Source: Flavipsychrobacter stenotrophus
GTDB taxonomy: Bacteria > Bacteroidota > Bacteroidia > Chitinophagales > Chitinophagaceae
Assembly (NCBI GenBank): GCA_947371715.1
Contig: CANBQQ010000234.1
Span: forward strand, 1-5,725
DNA length: 5,725 nucleotides
Reading direction: 5' to 3'
The notes under the pieces were generated by a model that saw nothing but the letters and a program-made list of their open reading frames with translations, was not told the origin of the DNA and made no database searches. How positions within the stretch are numbered: the stretch's first letter is position 1; each line of letters opens with the position of its first letter. Made by a program: the position numbers and the translations under genes. Of this stretch, positions 3,520-5,725 are shown one piece after another.

Positions 3520-5725
3520 TTAAAAATTAAACAACACCTTCACGTTCAGCAACCTGCTGGTAAGCCTGTTTGGCACCGCATACTGGTTATTGGTGCTGTT
3601 GTCCTGTATCCATGTGTAAGACAGGGTATTCTGTATACTCAGCAGGTTAAACACCTCAAGGCTGGCCCATATACTATGCAGCATATTAAAGTAGCTATGT
3701 GCCGGGTGGTTTTTGCGTTCACTATTCAGCAGCAGGGCAGAGAAGCCTATATCTACACGCTTATAGTCAGGCAGGCGCAGCGTATTCTGGTAAAGGTGTC
3801 CTGATGGTGGACCAACCGGCAGCCCTGTTGCATACATCATATTGATGTGCACTTTAAAATTCTTGTTCTGCCTCAGGTAGTCTTCAAAATACATGCCCAG
3901 TGTAAAGCGCTGATCGGCAGGTAGCGGGAAGTAATTATTATACCCTGCTATGCCCGCACTATCCGTTACCTTTTGTTCCCCCTTCAGAATGCCTATACTT
4001 ATGAACGATGTCGCATCCTTCACTATATCTCCATACAGGCGGATCTCGCCACCATATATGCGGCCTATAGCATCATTCTTACCCGTGTACCTTATGCGCA
4101 CATTGTCGTAGAAGTAAGGATCCAGATCCCATAGGTTCTTAAAATAAACTTCGCCGGTGATCCTGAACGGACGGTAGTACATGTTGAAATTATAATCAAC
4201 ACCCGCCACTACCTGGAACGACTTCTGTGCTTTCAGGTCTTTGTTCACACTGCCCGCCAGGTCGCGCATCTCGCGGTAGAAGGGCGGTTGCTGGTATAGA
4301 CCGGTTGAGAACTTATAAACGAGATCTTTTTTGCCTGTTGGCTTATATGAGAAATTGACCCTTGGGCTGATCAATAGCTCATTATTCAGCATGCTGTAAT
4401 TACCTCTTACACCAATCGTAGCATTTATTCTGCCAGAATCAAAACTGATATTATCCTGTACAAATGCACTGATACGGGTATAATTAAAATCTGCAGACGA
4501 ATTATAGAAGTAGGCCATTACCAATTCATTAGGGTTATAAGGCTGGTTGAACCTTGCCGAATCCCTTCTCTGCCACTCATGCAGGTTGTCGCTTATGTTG
4601 GTAGTGGTCACATTGGCACCAAACTGTATGAAATTCTTCTTAGCATCATAAGATCCGCGCATGCCCACATCTGCCACGCCTACCTGCAGGTAGTTACGTG
4701 CAAAATTCTGTATGTATCCCGTGCCGAGGTAGGTCTTTATCTGCCCGAAGTCTTTCTTACTCTGGTCGGTCTGCAACTCACCAAACAGGTATTCACCTCC
4801 TATATCATAGGTCTCATATTCCTTTGTCTGGAATGCCGATGCCAAAAACTTAAGTCTGAGCTTTGATGAATCTGGGTGATAGCTGGCAGACACACCCCCA
4901 AAGCGGCTGTCGAACTGGTCAAACTCACCACCATTATAGAATACATCCAACTGGTATGCCTGGTTCAGTACACCAAAGCTCGACACCTGCGACTCAGGGA
5001 AGAAGGTAAACCTGTTACGGGCGTAGTTGCCTATTGCCTCTACTTCCCATGTATTATTGATACGGTAGTTCAATAACGTTTGTACGTCTGTAAACGACGG
5101 ATTATAAATACCCTTTGTTGGCTGAGACTGCAATACATATTGATTACTCTTTTGTCTTGCCCCAAACAGGTAAGTAAATTTTTTATTCTTGGAAATGCCC
5201 TCCAGATGCAGGTTTGCACCAAGTAAACTGGCCATTACTGATCCTGAGAACTGCGTGGGGCGTTTGTACTGTACATCCAGCACGCTGCTCATTTTATCTC
5301 CATATTTCGACTGGAAACCTCCTACAGAAAACGTAAGATTAGACACCAGGTCACTATTCACAAAACTCAGTCCTTCCTGCTGCCCCTGCCGTACCAGGAA
5401 CGGACGGTAGATCTCAAAATCATTGACATACACAAGATTCTCATCAAAGTTGCCACCACGTACACTATACTGAGAGGTAAGCTCATTATGGCTACCTACC
5501 ATCAACTTTAGCAGGCCTTCCACTCCGCCCGATACATCGGGTATGAAGTTTACTTTCTGTAATTCTATATGTACATCTCCTGCCCTGTTGCGCTGTTGTT
5601 TGTCTCTTACCACACCTTCCTTCAATACATTTTCGCGGGCACGCAGTCTTATGTTTACATTTCGTATTTCTCCGCTGTTCAGGGTCACTGTTCTTTTCTG
5701 CAAAAAATATCCCGGCAGGTAATAA
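3520..5725 (-). CDS. TonB-dependent outer membrane receptor, 5'-truncated by the window end
   Basis: The frame is open from the window edge, and a TTG at 5701-5703 is internal. The first residues, YYLPGYFLQKRTVTLNSGE with NVNIRL after them, are the end of a carboxypeptidase-like regulatory (CarbopepD_reg_2) domain, normally preceded by a signal peptide. Counting from the first whole codon (Tyr, 5722-5724), about residues 50-156 form the plug: YSVRGGNFDENLVYVNDFEI, YRPFLVRQGQQEGLSF and VGGFQSKYGDKMSSVLDV are its conserved parts. The rest, to residue 734, is the beta-barrel of alternating aromatic and polar strands, including SPRVNFSYK, LYQQPPFYREMRDL, LPADQRFTLGMYF, ATGLPVGPPSGH and RLPDYKRVDIGF, and it ends in the outer-membrane-type strand NVKVLFNF with terminal Phe. 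Such receptors import bulky ligands through the outer membrane using TonB-ExbBD energy. The visible plug has no typical SusC motif and no susD lies downstream, so a glycan system is not indicated; the substrate is unknown. Confidence 0.95.
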   Translation of the reverse strand, partial: YYLPGYFLQKRTVTLNSGEIRNVNIRLRARENVLKEGVVRDKQQRNRAGDVHIELQKVNFIPDVSGGVEGLLKLMVGSHNELTSQYSVRGGNFDENLVYVNDFEIYRPFLVRQGQQEGLSFVNSDLVSNLTFSVGGFQSKYGDKMSSVLDVQYKRPTQFSGSVMASLLGANLHLEGISKNKKFTYLFGARQKSNQYVLQSQPTKGIYNPSFTDVQTLLNYRINNTWEVEAIGNYARNRFTFFPESQVSSFGVLNQAYQLDVFYNGGEFDQFDSRFGGVSASYHPDSSKLRLKFLASAFQTKEYETYDIGGEYLFGELQTDQSKKDFGQIKTYLGTGYIQNFARNYLQVGVADVGMRGSYDAKKNFIQFGANVTTTNISDNLHEWQRRDSARFNQPYNPNELVMAYFYNSSADFNYTRISAFVQDNISFDSGRINATIGVRGNYSMLNNELLISPRVNFSYKPTGKKDLVYKFSTGLYQQPPFYREMRDLAGSVNKDLKAQKSFQVVAGVDYNFNMYYRPFRITGEVYFKNLWDLDPYFYDNVRIRYTGKNDAIGRIYGGEIRLYGDIVKDATSFISIGILKGEQKVTDSAGIAGYNNYFPLPADQRFTLGMYFEDYLRQNKNFKVHINMMYATGLPVGPPSGHLYQNTLRLPDYKRVDIGFSALLLNSERKNHPAHSYFNMLHSIWASLEVFNLLSIQNTLSYTWIQDNSTNNQYAVPNRLTSRLLNVKVLFNF

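Noticed and set aside
4579..5410. Three plus-strand frames of 66-95 codons opposite the receptor gene.
   Set aside because: They lie wholly within the strongly supported receptor coding region on the opposite strand and show no family features.
5701..5703. TTG as the start codon of the receptor gene.
   Set aside because: The frame stays open to the window edge, and the upstream residues YYLPGYF continue a carboxypeptidase-like domain, so the true start lies outside.

Overview
The window looks like chromosomal DNA from a Bacteroidota bacterium, most likely Chitinophagaceae or a close relative. Three things point there. The 3' gene is a Bacteroidota-type TonB-dependent receptor with an N-terminal carboxypeptidase-like extension. 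Promoters fit the Bacteroidota pattern (TTTG, about 17-20 bases, TAnnTTTG). Start codons lack a clear Shine-Dalgarno sequence and base composition is moderately AT-rich. The family-level placement is an impression, not a measurement.

Left part (1-2502), all on the + strand: the last 34 codons of an unfinished gene, probably a sensor histidine kinase; a spacer with a promoter; a 185-aa lipoprotein of unknown function (334-891); a 300-base spacer; a 162-aa stand-alone GyrI-like effector-binding protein (1192-1680); and, 45 bases on, a 258-aa lipoprotein of unknown function (1726-2502) probably on the same transcript. A perfect 10-bp inverted repeat flanks the start codon of the GyrI-like gene.

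Middle (2503-3207): a convergent minus-strand gene for a small protein resembling the LecA/PA-IL galactose-lectin fold (2531-2938), then a complete tRNA-Lys(TTT) gene on + with two phased A-tracts, a good promoter and a perfect 12-bp-stem terminator.

Right part (3208-5725): a gene-free stretch rich in short repeats (two 21-bp hairpin units 51 bases apart, a probable minus-strand terminator, and a near-tandem ATTCTG array), then the 3' part of a large minus-strand TonB-dependent receptor gene that runs off the window end.

No CRISPR array, transposase, integrase or phage gene was seen. I do not see a clear new multi-gene system. The points most worth a second look are the LecA-like protein with altered sugar-site residues, the repeats behind the receptor gene, and the inverted repeat at the GyrI-like start.
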